Part shown: positions 1 to 7,485 of the stretch, piece after piece
Numbering within the stretch: position 1 is the stretch's first letter
How the letters are laid out: each line of letters starts with the position of its first letter
Made by a program: the position numbers and the translations under genes
The notes under the pieces: model-generated
Databases searched by the model: none
The model's input: the letters and a program-made list of their open reading frames with translations, nothing else
What the model was told of the DNA's origin: nothing
From: a virus
Virus record (IMG/VR): IMGVR_UViG_3300009184_002422
Coordinates: 1-20,299 of that record
Length of the DNA: 20,299 bases
Strand: one strand, 5' to 3'

Positions 1-351
1 TCTCATCATCACCAGCCTGTCACTGGGGTTGCCTACATCGGTATCATTGCCGCTAATAAACTTATTGGCTTATCTAAGTATACTAGAATAGCACAATGGT
101 GTAGTCGACGCGGCACACTACAGGAAGAGCTGTGCATTGACATAGCCAATGAAATCATGGCAGCCACTGCATCACAAGATGTTGGCGTGTACATACAGGC
201 CACGCATGGCTGCTGTGAGAATCGAGGCATCATGGCACATAGCAGTCTAACACAGACCACTGTGTTGCGAGGTGCATTCAAAACAGATGACAGTGTGAAG
301 AAAGAGTTCATGGACAATATCAAACTGCAACAAGAGTTTGCACCAAGATAA
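1..351 (+). CDS. folE: GTP cyclohydrolase I, 3' part (left end cut by window)
   Basis: The frame is open from base 1 and encodes the last 116 residues of a GTP cyclohydrolase I. The enzyme converts GTP to 7,8-dihydroneopterin triphosphate, the entry step for both folate and 7-deazaguanine (preQ0) synthesis. Visible family features are the zinc-site HH at the very start (SHHHQPVTG, corresponding to CEHH in E. coli FolE, with the Cys just outside the window), the GLSKYTRIAQ core, the QEEL segment and the THGCCENRG motif, which carries the second zinc Cys. The C-terminal RGAF...EF tail also fits. The stop overlaps the next ATG (TAATG). With queD and queE downstream, the likely role is supplying the preQ0 pathway rather than folate. 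An internal ATG at 157 is not the start, because family homology continues upstream of it. Confidence 0.93.
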   Translation, partial: SHHHQPVTGVAYIGIIAANKLIGLSKYTRIAQWCSRRGTLQEELCIDIANEIMAATASQDVGVYIQATHGCCENRGIMAHSSLTQTTVLRGAFKTDDSVKKEFMDNIKLQQEFAPR

Positions 352-464
352 TGTATATAACAAATCGCACAGGTGAAATCAATTTACCCTGGGAACCAGG
401 GCTGTTGGAGTGGTTGCAGGAACACTATCCTGCTTCTCGATATCGAGTAGTAGAATTAACTTAA
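351..464 (+). CDS. Small hypothetical protein (37 aa)
   Basis: This short frame starts at an ATG that shares one base with the folE stop (TAATG), a typical translational coupling. It ends at a TAA whose last two bases begin the AAGGAG of the next gene. The product begins MYITNRTGEINLPWEPGLLE and has two Trp residues; I see no signal peptide or membrane segment. I do not recognise a family. The evidence for a real gene is the tight packing: without it, a gap of about 120 bases would sit inside a densely overlapped operon. Confidence 0.55.
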   Translation: MYITNRTGEINLPWEPGLLEWLQEHYPASRYRVVELT

Positions 465-475
465 GGAGAAAGAGC

Positions 476-670
476 ATGGCAAAGAAATTAAGCAAACTGG
501 ACAAAGTAAACGAATCAATTACTGTGAACCGTTACGACAACGGCTTCATGGTGGAAGTGGGTGGACGAGACAAAGAAAACGATTGGAAAACTGCCAAAGT
601 TCTTTGTGCTACAGAAGCAGAAATGCTGGATGTGGTCCGAGAGTGGAACTCAATGGAAATCGACTCCTAA
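476..670 (+). CDS. Small conserved phage-type hypothetical protein (64 aa)
   Basis: The start is taken at 476 because AAGGAG (463-468) sits seven bases upstream; the longer frame opening at 410 has no such signal. The product begins MAKKLSKLDKVNESITVNRY and continues with a GFMVEVGGRD segment and an acidic C-terminus (VREWNSMEIDS). It resembles small hypothetical proteins I associate with marine T4-like phages, from memory only. It looks soluble, with no transmembrane segment, and has no function I can assign. The stop codon overlaps the AAGGAG of the following gene, so the two are probably co-translated. Confidence 0.75.
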   Translation: MAKKLSKLDKVNESITVNRYDNGFMVEVGGRDKENDWKTAKVLCATEAEMLDVVREWNSMEIDS

Positions 671-680
671 GGAGAGAATC

Positions 681-1094
681 ATGGCCACATGGATACTGAC
701 CACACAGCACAAAAAGAATGCCATTGAACGTTCGATCTGGACCAAAGACGGTCAGAAGATTGTTCGAGAAGAAGGCTATCGCTGGGGCAAATTCTATTGC
801 GAAAGCGATGAAAAGCCTGACGTTGATTTGAAAAATCTCGACGGCTACGAACTTGGTGGCGAATACGATTGGGAACTAGACAGCCTGGATGATGGTTGTT
901 GGGCTGACTGGGACTGGCCTGCAGACATGACTGAAGAAGAACAAGACAAGATCATGGACGCCTGGAACGAAGACTTTTATGACGGTATGGAAGCCTTGGG
1001 GTGGTCAAACGACGACACCGAGTATGTGTTCTATGGTCCATTGCAGTTGGAAAACGAAACCACTGGTGAAGTGTTCCAAGGCGAGCCAGATTAA
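681..1094 (+). CDS. Acidic hypothetical protein (137 aa)
   Basis: The ATG at 681 is chosen because AAGGAG (669-674) lies six bases upstream; the longer open frame from 561 overlaps the previous gene and has no such signal. The protein begins MATWILTTQHKKNAIERSIW and is strongly acidic, with many Asp, Glu and Trp residues (DDGCWADWDWPADMTEEEQD). Its C-terminus contains EALGWSNDDTEYVFYGPL and TGEVF. This pattern resembles an unassigned protein of T4-like marine phages, from memory. There is no signal peptide or membrane helix. The high negative charge and small size would suit a DNA-mimic or host-takeover protein, but that is speculation. The TAA overlaps the next ATG (TTAATGA). Confidence 0.78.
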   Translation: MATWILTTQHKKNAIERSIWTKDGQKIVREEGYRWGKFYCESDEKPDVDLKNLDGYELGGEYDWELDSLDDGCWADWDWPADMTEEEQDKIMDAWNEDFYDGMEALGWSNDDTEYVFYGPLQLENETTGEVFQGEPD

Positions 1095-2149
1095 TGAGTG
1101 TATGGACTGACTGGGATCCGCTGGAAGAAGTCATAGTAGGCGACTGCTATGCTCCCGGCGCTCTTGATTGGTTCATTGAGCCTGAGCTACAGGACGCATT
1201 CAATACCGTACTTGCTGAAACCAAACAAGATTTAGATAATCTAGCATTGTTGTTGCAAGAACTAGATGTACAAGTACATCGACCCAAAGTGTATCAATAT
1301 CAGCAAAGTGTTAATTTAGGATCATTTTCTGTGGACTGCCCGATGTCTCCTATTGTGCCAAGAGATCAGTACTTGGTATACGGGAACACAGTGTACCAGA
1401 CATATACCAGCATGACTGATAGATTTCTAGACAGTCGTAGTTACTATGACATCTTTAAGACATTGTTCGATCAAGGGCACAACTGGATCAGCCAACCGCT
1501 TCCTAATTTACACACGCTATCAGATTCTAAAAAATGGCTAGATTCCTATTTAAATCTAGGACAGATGGTATACAAAAAACTGTACCATAAACAATTGTTG
1601 TGGCACACCGCTACCATGTTCAAATGTGGTGATAAGTTAATAACCAACGTGCAAGGTCCAGGCAGTCAAATAGGGTTGGAATGGATGAAACGGAATCTTC
1701 CCAGCAACACTGTTATCAGCAACAACAGCACCATAATGGATAACTGGGGTCATATAGATCATGGATTTTTTATGATCAATGATGACACAGTGATTTGCAT
1801 CAATGATTCATTTGTGCCAACATCATTGCGTGACAAAAAAATACATTGTATAGAACAGTATATTAGTAGTGAACCAACTGTACCTGCTGCTCAAACTGAT
1901 ATATTGCTGGATGAGTCAAAAGGTTATGAACAGGTAGTTTCATTTGACAGTAATGTATTGGTAGTTGACCCGCACAATGTTATTTTCAACAACAAGCACC
2001 CTGTGCTGTTTGAATTTTTAAATTCTTTGGGTATAACCTGCCATGTTTCTTTGTTCAGACACAGACAATTCTGGGCAGCAGGATTACACTGTGTTACACT
2101 GGATATCAAAAGACGTGGTAAAAAAAGAAAGATCATAAATGAAATATGA
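1094..2149 (+). CDS. Glycine amidinotransferase-like enzyme with an altered catalytic residue
   Basis: This 351-residue protein matches the amidinotransferase family (AGAT/StrB type), which moves an amidino group from arginine to an amine acceptor through a Cys intermediate. Visible features are PRDQYLVYGN near residue 88, SQIGLEWMKRNL near 192, GHID with His220 and Asp222 (AGAT His303/Asp305) and GLHCVTLDIKRRG with the nucleophile Cys333 (AGAT Cys407). AGAT has FDAAD with catalytic Asp254 exactly 49 residues before His303. The phage has WHTAT here, placing His171 exactly 49 residues before His220, so the Asp is replaced by His. The enzyme may therefore have changed substrate or chemistry. 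Its length fits the bacterial StrB-like branch better than the 423-residue human enzyme. It lies between folE and queD and overlaps the HIT gene by 11 bases. Family assignment is strong; substrate is unknown. Confidence 0.85.
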   Translation: MSVWTDWDPLEEVIVGDCYAPGALDWFIEPELQDAFNTVLAETKQDLDNLALLLQELDVQVHRPKVYQYQQSVNLGSFSVDCPMSPIVPRDQYLVYGNTVYQTYTSMTDRFLDSRSYYDIFKTLFDQGHNWISQPLPNLHTLSDSKKWLDSYLNLGQMVYKKLYHKQLLWHTATMFKCGDKLITNVQGPGSQIGLEWMKRNLPSNTVISNNSTIMDNWGHIDHGFFMINDDTVICINDSFVPTSLRDKKIHCIEQYISSEPTVPAAQTDILLDESKGYEQVVSFDSNVLVVDPHNVIFNNKHPVLFEFLNSLGITCHVSLFRHRQFWAAGLHCVTLDIKRRGKKRKIINEI

Positions 2150-2540
2150 AACATTAAAAGAAGCACAGGCTGCAGGAGTGGCACCTTGGGATTTAGAGGT
2201 CAACCGACTCACAGACTTTCATGTGGCTGTGTTTGAAGATCGATTCCCTGTGGCACGAGGACACTTGTTGTTTGTGCCACAGTACAACACAGACGAAGTC
2301 ATATACGACTGTTTTAAAACTGCCTTGCGCGAAGGACGTAGAATGGTTGAGGCTGGCGAGTGCGATGCTTTTAACATAGGCATCAACATGGGTGCAGCCG
2401 CTGGGCAAACTGTGATGTACCCACATGTGCATCTGATACCGAGACGACATGGCGACTGCGCTGACCCCGTTGGCGGTGTGCGCGGAGTTATTTCGGGTCA
2501 GGCCAACTACAAAGCCGCAGGCTATCAACAGCCGGCATAA
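2139..2540 (+). CDS. HIT-family nucleotide hydrolase/transferase
   Basis: This 133-residue protein belongs to the histidine-triad superfamily, which hydrolyses or transfers nucleotidyl groups (Ap4A hydrolase, Hint-type phosphoramidase and relatives). Visible landmarks are FPVARGHLLFVPQYN near residues 36-50, FNIGINMGAAAGQTVMYPHV and the C-terminal HVHLIPRRHGD. In the usual HxHxH triad the first position is Tyr94, while His96 (the expected nucleophile) and His98 remain, giving YPHVH. The enzyme is therefore probably still active. The start lies inside the end of the amidinotransferase gene (11-base overlap), so the two are co-transcribed. It may cleave dinucleotide signals or nucleotide adducts; the context of purine-derived metabolism does not settle the substrate. 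Confidence 0.88.
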   Translation: MKYETLKEAQAAGVAPWDLEVNRLTDFHVAVFEDRFPVARGHLLFVPQYNTDEVIYDCFKTALREGRRMVEAGECDAFNIGINMGAAAGQTVMYPHVHLIPRRHGDCADPVGGVRGVISGQANYKAAGYQQPA

Positions 2541-2575
2541 GTATTTCTTTCAGCGGCCTTTGAGCATCATCCCGC

Positions 2576-2604
2576 TATACAAATTCTGCTGCCTATGCTA
2601 TAAT
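2576..2604 (+). promoter_or_regulatory. Candidate extended -10 sigma-70 promoter for queD
   Basis: TATAAT at 2599-2604 is preceded by TG at the extended -10 position (TGCTATAAT). A 4-of-6 match to the -35 box (TATACA, 2576-2581) lies exactly 17 bases upstream. The predicted start near 2611 would give a leader of about 12 bases containing AGGAG ahead of the queD ATG. It sits in an 82-base gap, one of the few in this block. Confidence 0.65.
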
Positions 2605-2622
2605 TAACATAGGAGAAAAAGC

Positions 2623-3072
2623 ATGGCAAAATACTACTCAACAAAACATTACGGACACAACGTTGGTTTAAGTGCTGTATTTAGACAGCCCAATGCAGAT
2701 CATAGTCACTGTCATTTGCTACATGGTTACAGTCTAGCGTTTACATTCACATTTGGATGCGATTCATTAGACAACAAGAACTGGGCAGTTGACTTTGGCG
2801 GACTCAAACCGCTCAAGGCATGGCTGGAAGATCACTTTGATCACAAGCTGGCTTTGGATAAAGCTGATCCATATTTCGCCAAGTTTGAAGAACTTGAAGT
2901 ATTAGGATTGGCAGAGATCAGAACGTTTGATGGTGTTGGTGCAGAGAAATTTGCAGAGCATGCTTTTGTATTTGCTGACGCTTTGATCCGTGAACAGACC
3001 AACAATCGTTGTTACTGTGTTCGAGTTGAGTGTGCCGAACACGGAGCCAATAGTGCAATCTACGAAGGATGA
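2623..3072 (+). CDS. queD: 6-carboxytetrahydropterin synthase-like protein (QueD)
   Basis: This 149-residue protein matches the QueD/PTPS family. QueD converts dihydroneopterin triphosphate to 6-carboxy-5,6,7,8-tetrahydropterin, step two of preQ0 synthesis. Visible features are the catalytic Cys30 in SHCHLLHGYSL, the segment NWAVDFGGLKPLKAWLEDHF with FDHK, and the C-terminal VRVECAEHGANSAIYEG. In classical QueD the motif is HGH, both His binding zinc; here it is HGY (His34, Tyr36). I recall an alphaproteobacterial-type COG0720 branch with LHGY, so this may be a natural subfamily rather than a defect. The start is supported by AGGAG before the ATG and by the promoter at 2599. It is flanked by the HIT protein and a glycosyltransferase. 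Confidence 0.9.
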   Translation: MAKYYSTKHYGHNVGLSAVFRQPNADHSHCHLLHGYSLAFTFTFGCDSLDNKNWAVDFGGLKPLKAWLEDHFDHKLALDKADPYFAKFEELEVLGLAEIRTFDGVGAEKFAEHAFVFADALIREQTNNRCYCVRVECAEHGANSAIYEG

Positions 3073-3087
3073 TAAAATGAGGAACAA

Positions 3088-3921
3088 ATGAATTACGAAT
3101 TTGACATCGCCATGTTGCTGGCCACACGAGGCCGCACTGAAAGTTTAGGCCGCAGTGTTCGCAGCCTGATCACGCTTGCTGATCATCCCGAACGAATACA
3201 GTTGATGTTTGCGTTTGACAATGATGACACAGCCGGCACTGAATATTTCAAGACTGAACTACAGCCATGGTTGGACCAGCAAGAACTCAACTACACTGCC
3301 ATGCAGTTTGAACGCCAGGGCTACCATAGACTGCACATCTACAACAACAAACTGGCAGAACACACTGATGCTCGCTGGCTCATGATCTGGAACGATGATG
3401 CTGTGATGGAGACCAAGAGTTGGGACACAGAGATCATGAATCACGAAGGTGAGTTTAAACTGCTGGCATTCCACACACATTTGGACCATCCCTACAGTAT
3501 CTTTCCCATCTTGCCACGCCGGTGGTATGAGTTGTTGGGCTACATTAGCCCACACTCAGTGCAAGATGGCTGGCTGAGTCAGCAGGCCTACATGCTGGAC
3601 ATCTGGGAACGCATACCTGTGTGGGTGTTGCATGATCGTGCTGATATCACAGGCAACAACAATGATGCCACATTCCGTGAACGTGCATCACTAGAGGGCA
3701 GACCATTTGATGAAGCAGATTTCCACAGCCGAACACAGATCGAACTGCGTCATCGAGATTGTGCCAAGTTAGCCATGCACATGAGAGACAATGGAATAAG
3801 CATTGAGTTCTTTGAAAACATTTTCAAAGGCACACAAGATCCTTGGGAGAAGTTGGCCCAGAATGATGTAAACAAGCAAATGGTGCAGTTTGACAATCCA
3901 CATGCACACTTTGCCAAGTAG
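3088..3921 (+). CDS. Glycosyltransferase, GT-A/family-2 type
   Basis: This 277-residue protein starts with a nucleotide-sugar-binding type strand (MLLATRGRTESLGRSVRSL). It has a metal-binding style acidic motif, MIWNDDAVMETKSWD (near residues 106-120), at the position expected for the DxD of GT-A enzymes. A later TGNNNDATFRER segment may carry acceptor-site residues. There are no membrane helices, so it is probably a cytoplasmic transferase adding a sugar to phage DNA, protein or a host-derived acceptor. GAGG upstream of the ATG serves as ribosome-binding site. It lies between queD and the radical SAM gene; glycosylation of a deazaguanine-type base or of a capsid protein are both possible, and neither is shown. 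Confidence 0.72.
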   Translation: MNYEFDIAMLLATRGRTESLGRSVRSLITLADHPERIQLMFAFDNDDTAGTEYFKTELQPWLDQQELNYTAMQFERQGYHRLHIYNNKLAEHTDARWLMIWNDDAVMETKSWDTEIMNHEGEFKLLAFHTHLDHPYSIFPILPRRWYELLGYISPHSVQDGWLSQQAYMLDIWERIPVWVLHDRADITGNNNDATFRERASLEGRPFDEADFHSRTQIELRHRDCAKLAMHMRDNGISIEFFENIFKGTQDPWEKLAQNDVNKQMVQFDNPHAHFAK

Positions 3922-3928
3922 TTAAATA
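3921..3928 (+). promoter_or_regulatory. Late-promoter-like element GTTAAATA
   Basis: GTTAAATA resembles the T4 late promoter TATAAATA, which in T4 occupies -13 to -6. It ends four bases before the ATG of the radical SAM gene, and no Shine-Dalgarno lies between. If it works as in T4, transcription would start essentially at the ATG. Confidence 0.45.
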
Positions 3929-3932
3929 CTAG

Positions 3933-5939
3933 ATGAAACATACCATAGCCTTTGTCCAGCCCAACTTTCAACAAGGGCCTAAAGAATTCAATGCCTACTA
4001 TTTGCCATATTCGGCCGGTGTAGTGTGGAGTTACAGTTACGCTGATTCTGCCATTCGTGAAAAATTCGAAGCCACTGACTGGATCTGGCACAGGGAAGCC
4101 CTGGAAGAAGTATCACAACGTCTGGCCCAAAATGACATAGTGACTTTTAGCACCTATGTTTGGAATCATCGATACAACTACGAAGTTGCTCGTAGAGTCA
4201 AACAAATCAATCCTGCTGTGCTAACCATATTTGGTGGCCCTGAGCCTGCCATCACTGACCCGGATTTGTTTCGCAAAGAACCATTCATGGATCTTGTGAT
4301 CTGTTACGAAGGCGAAATAACATTTAAACGCATACTTGAGCATTTTGAAATCAAGGACTGGGAATCAATTCCTGGCCTGTTGATCAATAGGAACGGCGAA
4401 GCAGTAAAAACTCCAGATGCTGAACGCATTGAAAGTCTGGAACAAGTGCCCAGTCCTTACTTGTCTGGCATCTTTGACCGAATGATTGAGCAGCATCCAG
4501 AAGTAACATGGCAAGGCACCCTGGAAACCAATCGCGGTTGTCCTTATGCTTGCACATTCTGTGACTGGGGCAGTTTGACCTACAACAAAGTCAAAAAGTT
4601 CGAACTGCAACGAGTGTTCGACGAATTGGAATGGATGGCCCGTCACAACTTTGACTGGATCAGTATAACCGATGCCAACTTTGGTATGTACCCCGAACGT
4701 GATGGCATGATTGCAGACAAGATCATTGAAATGCAAGAAAAGTATGGTTCACCCCGAACGTTTAGTGTAGCATGGGCCAAGAATCAAAAGAAAGAAGTCA
4801 TTGACATTGTGAAGAAACTGCTGGATGCACGTGGCTTCAATCAAGGACTCACACTAAGTGTGCAAAGTTTGGATCATGACGTGTTGGAAAACATTCGTCG
4901 CAAAAACATGGAAATGAACAAGCTGAACGAAGTGTTTGAACTGTGCGACCAACGCAACATTCCTGCATACACTGAACTGATCTTGGGCTTGCCTGGTGAG
5001 ACTTTGGAAACATGGAAGAAAAACTTCTATGCATTGTATGATTTGAATCAACATACAGGCATCACTGTGTTCCAGGCACAGTTGTTGGAAAATGCCGAAA
5101 TGAACCTGTTGCAGAAAAAACTGTTCAAGATCACCAGCCAGCCTGTGACAGACTACTTTGCTGGCAGTTACAGTGTGGAACACATCGAAGAAAGTATTGA
5201 TGTTATAACTGGTACCAAAGACATGCCCACACCTATTATGTTGGATGCGCAGATCTTCTCCTGGTTCCAGACCACATTCCACATCAATGGCTTTGCTACT
5301 ATTGTGGCACGTTTCATCAACAAGTACTTGGGCATCAGTTACAACGACTACTACGAAGACTTGTTTGCCTACGCTATGACCAATGACTGGTTGATAAAAG
5401 AAGAAGCCGAAACCCGACAATACTTTGCTAACTGGATGAACACTGGCAAGATTAATCATCCCAAGATTGGTGTAGAAATACATGGCTGGAACATCATTCA
5501 CAGAACGTCAATGAACATGCACCAGGAAGACCGTGTGGATGAACTGTATGATGTGCTGGAAAAGTTTTTGGAACGTTACGACTTGCCTGAAGATTTGGTG
5601 GCCAGCCTGATGAAACTGCAAAGAAACTACTATATCAAGTACACGGATAGAAATCAGTATCCCATGAATCTTGATGTGGATTACAATATCTGGGATTACC
5701 TTAGTTTCAATCAGCCCCTGGAAAAAATTGCCACAACTTATCGCTTGGACTTTCCCGAAGACAAAACCATGAGCCTGAATCGATTCCTCGAACTGTTTTA
5801 TTTTGCAAGACGTAGAAACTTTGGCAAAGCCACAGTGGATCGCATCGGCGTTGAAAATGTCAAGGGCACACGCCGTGGGGCTGGCGCCGCCAAAGCACAA
5901 GGCAGTTTCTCTGTGAAGAAAAAACAACTGGTGACTTGA
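3933..5939 (+). CDS. B12-binding-type radical SAM enzyme, substrate unknown
   Basis: This 668-residue protein has the layout of the cobalamin-binding radical SAM superfamily. The N-terminal Rossmann-like half includes IAFVQPNF at the start, IVTFSTYVWN, LTIFGGPEPAIT and VICYEGEITF. It is followed by a radical SAM core with the iron-sulphur motif CPYACTFCDWG (Cys203, Cys207, Cys210). Core elements ISITDANFGM, LTLSVQSLDHDVL and ELILGLPGETLETWKK follow in the expected order. The C-terminal third (after about residue 400) is helical and unassigned, and the tail is rich in Gly, Ala, Arg and Lys. Such enzymes perform methylations or rearrangements on unreactive carbons. It stands between queD and queE, so base or cofactor modification is plausible. 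The next gene starts within its stop (TGATG). No Shine-Dalgarno is visible. Confidence 0.85.
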   Translation: MKHTIAFVQPNFQQGPKEFNAYYLPYSAGVVWSYSYADSAIREKFEATDWIWHREALEEVSQRLAQNDIVTFSTYVWNHRYNYEVARRVKQINPAVLTIFGGPEPAITDPDLFRKEPFMDLVICYEGEITFKRILEHFEIKDWESIPGLLINRNGEAVKTPDAERIESLEQVPSPYLSGIFDRMIEQHPEVTWQGTLETNRGCPYACTFCDWGSLTYNKVKKFELQRVFDELEWMARHNFDWISITDANFGMYPERDGMIADKIIEMQEKYGSPRTFSVAWAKNQKKEVIDIVKKLLDARGFNQGLTLSVQSLDHDVLENIRRKNMEMNKLNEVFELCDQRNIPAYTELILGLPGETLETWKKNFYALYDLNQHTGITVFQAQLLENAEMNLLQKKLFKITSQPVTDYFAGSYSVEHIEESIDVITGTKDMPTPIMLDAQIFSWFQTTFHINGFATIVARFINKYLGISYNDYYEDLFAYAMTNDWLIKEEAETRQYFANWMNTGKINHPKIGVEIHGWNIIHRTSMNMHQEDRVDELYDVLEKFLERYDLPEDLVASLMKLQRNYYIKYTDRNQYPMNLDVDYNIWDYLSFNQPLEKIATTYRLDFPEDKTMSLNRFLELFYFARRRNFGKATVDRIGVENVKGTRRGAGAAKAQGSFSVKKKQLVT

Positions 5940-6643
5940 TGTCGAGACTGTTCACATTTGGTTGCAGTTTTACCAACTATCGTTGGAGCACATGGGCTGA
6001 TTGCCTAGCACCAGAGTTTGACTACTTTGAAAACTGGGGACAAGCCGGCGGCGGTAATCACTACATTTTTAATTCCGTAATGGAAGCAGATCAACGACAT
6101 AATTTTGGTACAGGTGATACTGTGGTCGTGTGTTGGACTAGTTTTACCAGAGATGATCGATATGTAGATGGACGCTGGCACACGCTGGGTAATATTTTTA
6201 GTTGTCCTATTTACGATCCCGAATATCTCAAAGATCACTATGACGAGCGTGGGTATTTGATAAGAGACTTGGCTTATATCAAAGCAGTAAAAACATTGTT
6301 AGAAAATCGCCCAGATGTGACTTGGCGTTTTTTAAGTATGGTAGAACTCATGGCACGGCCCACACTCGACGATGATGTCAGTCAACATAGAGACGCCATG
6401 CACCTGTACAGCAATGTGTTAGATAGTATATTACCAGGTTATGACAAAACTGTGTTTTTAAATAACTGGCCCAAGCCCGGTCCTGATCCACATCCCAGTC
6501 CTGCGGAACACTTGGCCTATTTGGATGCAGTATTACCGGGTTGGGTGACAAAACCAGAAACTCGTGTTAAAATACATGAAGAAAGCATCAATCTAAATAA
6601 AGATCCTAGAAAGACAGGAATGACAAAGGTAACAAGATTATGA
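5939..6643 (+). CDS. SGNH/GDSL-like hydrolase-fold protein
   Basis: The ATG at 5939 overlaps the previous TGA and is preferred to the TTG three bases upstream. The 234-residue product begins MSRLFTFGCSFTNY, where GCSFT resembles the GDSL/SGNH block I with its nucleophilic Ser. It continues with NWGQAGGGN (block II-like Gly) and DPHPSPAEHLAYLD, which fits the C-terminal Asp-x-His dyad of block V. SGNH enzymes act as esterases or acetyl-transfer/deacetylation enzymes, often on glycans. A second, divergent SGNH-like protein is encoded at 8381. The stop overlaps the queE start (ATGA). Enzyme class is probable from three motifs; the substrate is unknown. Confidence 0.68.
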   Translation: MSRLFTFGCSFTNYRWSTWADCLAPEFDYFENWGQAGGGNHYIFNSVMEADQRHNFGTGDTVVVCWTSFTRDDRYVDGRWHTLGNIFSCPIYDPEYLKDHYDERGYLIRDLAYIKAVKTLLENRPDVTWRFLSMVELMARPTLDDDVSQHRDAMHLYSNVLDSILPGYDKTVFLNNWPKPGPDPHPSPAEHLAYLDAVLPGWVTKPETRVKIHEESINLNKDPRKTGMTKVTRL

Positions 6644-7485
6644 AATTAAAAGTATCAGAATTATTTTATTCAGCACAAGGCGAAGGACGCTATGTTGGCG
6701 TGCCTAGCATCTTCTTGCGCATGTTTGGCTGTAACTTTACCTGTTCAGGGTTTGGTTGTAAACCTGGAGAGCGGAGCACAGAAGCAGATGAAGTGGCCAA
6801 GACTGTGGAGTTGTACCGAACATTTGAAGAACTGCCACTTGTGAACACCGGCTGTGACAGTTATGCTTCATGGCATCCAGACTTCAAACACTTGAGTCCT
6901 ACATACACGGTGGAAGAACTTGTGGACAAGATGACAGCACTGTTGCCCAATGGTTCATGGATACAGCCCAATGGTAATATTGTTCATTTGGTTATCACCG
7001 GTGGTGAACCATTGTTGGGTTGGCAACGTGCCTATCCTGAACTGTTGGATGTACTAGCAGAACGTGGATTACGACACATCACATTTGAAACCAATGGTAC
7101 TCAAGACTTGACTCCAGAATTTCGAGACTATTTGCGCAATTGGTTTGGTGAGATCACATTCAGTGTGAGTCCTAAACTAAGCGTGTCAGGTGAGACATGG
7201 GCGGATGCTATCAAACCTGATGTTGTGTGGGACTATGAAACATATGGCGTGACTTATCTCAAATTTGTAGTGGAAAAGGTTGCAGACTTTGACGAACTGG
7301 ATCGTGCTGTGGCCGAATACCGAAGTCGAGAGTTTGGTGGTCCTGTATTTGTGATGCCGGTGGGTGGTGTGGTATCAGTGTATGACGGCAACAGGATCAA
7401 CGTTGCTGATGAAGCACTCCGACGTGGCTACTGGTACAGCCCTAGATTACACGTTGACCTCTGGGGCAACGGGTGGGGCAAATAA
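6640..7485 (+). CDS. queE: 7-carboxy-7-deazaguanine synthase (QueE), phage-type with split cluster motif
   Basis: QueE is a radical SAM enzyme that converts 6-carboxytetrahydropterin to 7-carboxy-7-deazaguanine, step three of preQ0 synthesis. The 281-residue protein shows LFYSAQGEGRYVGVPSIFLR (residues 8-27), GCNFTC with Cys31 and Cys35, and VITGGEPLLG for SAM binding. The third cluster Cys of ordinary QueE (CxxxCxxCDT) is not two residues after Cys35. Cys72, in TGCDSYASW, resembles the CDTxxxW context, implying an inserted loop of about 35 residues; Cys40 is an alternative. I recall other phage QueE proteins with this split arrangement. The ATG overlaps the upstream TGA, and the TAA shares one base with the next ATG. 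Confidence 0.9.
   Translation: MKLKVSELFYSAQGEGRYVGVPSIFLRMFGCNFTCSGFGCKPGERSTEADEVAKTVELYRTFEELPLVNTGCDSYASWHPDFKHLSPTYTVEELVDKMTALLPNGSWIQPNGNIVHLVITGGEPLLGWQRAYPELLDVLAERGLRHITFETNGTQDLTPEFRDYLRNWFGEITFSVSPKLSVSGETWADAIKPDVVWDYETYGVTYLKFVVEKVADFDELDRAVAEYRSREFGGPVFVMPVGGVVSVYDGNRINVADEALRRGYWYSPRLHVDLWGNGWGK

Noticed and set aside
4854-5501. 215-aa minus-strand open frame
   Set aside because: It lies wholly inside the radical SAM gene, whose motifs are unambiguous on the plus strand; the minus product has no recognisable pattern.
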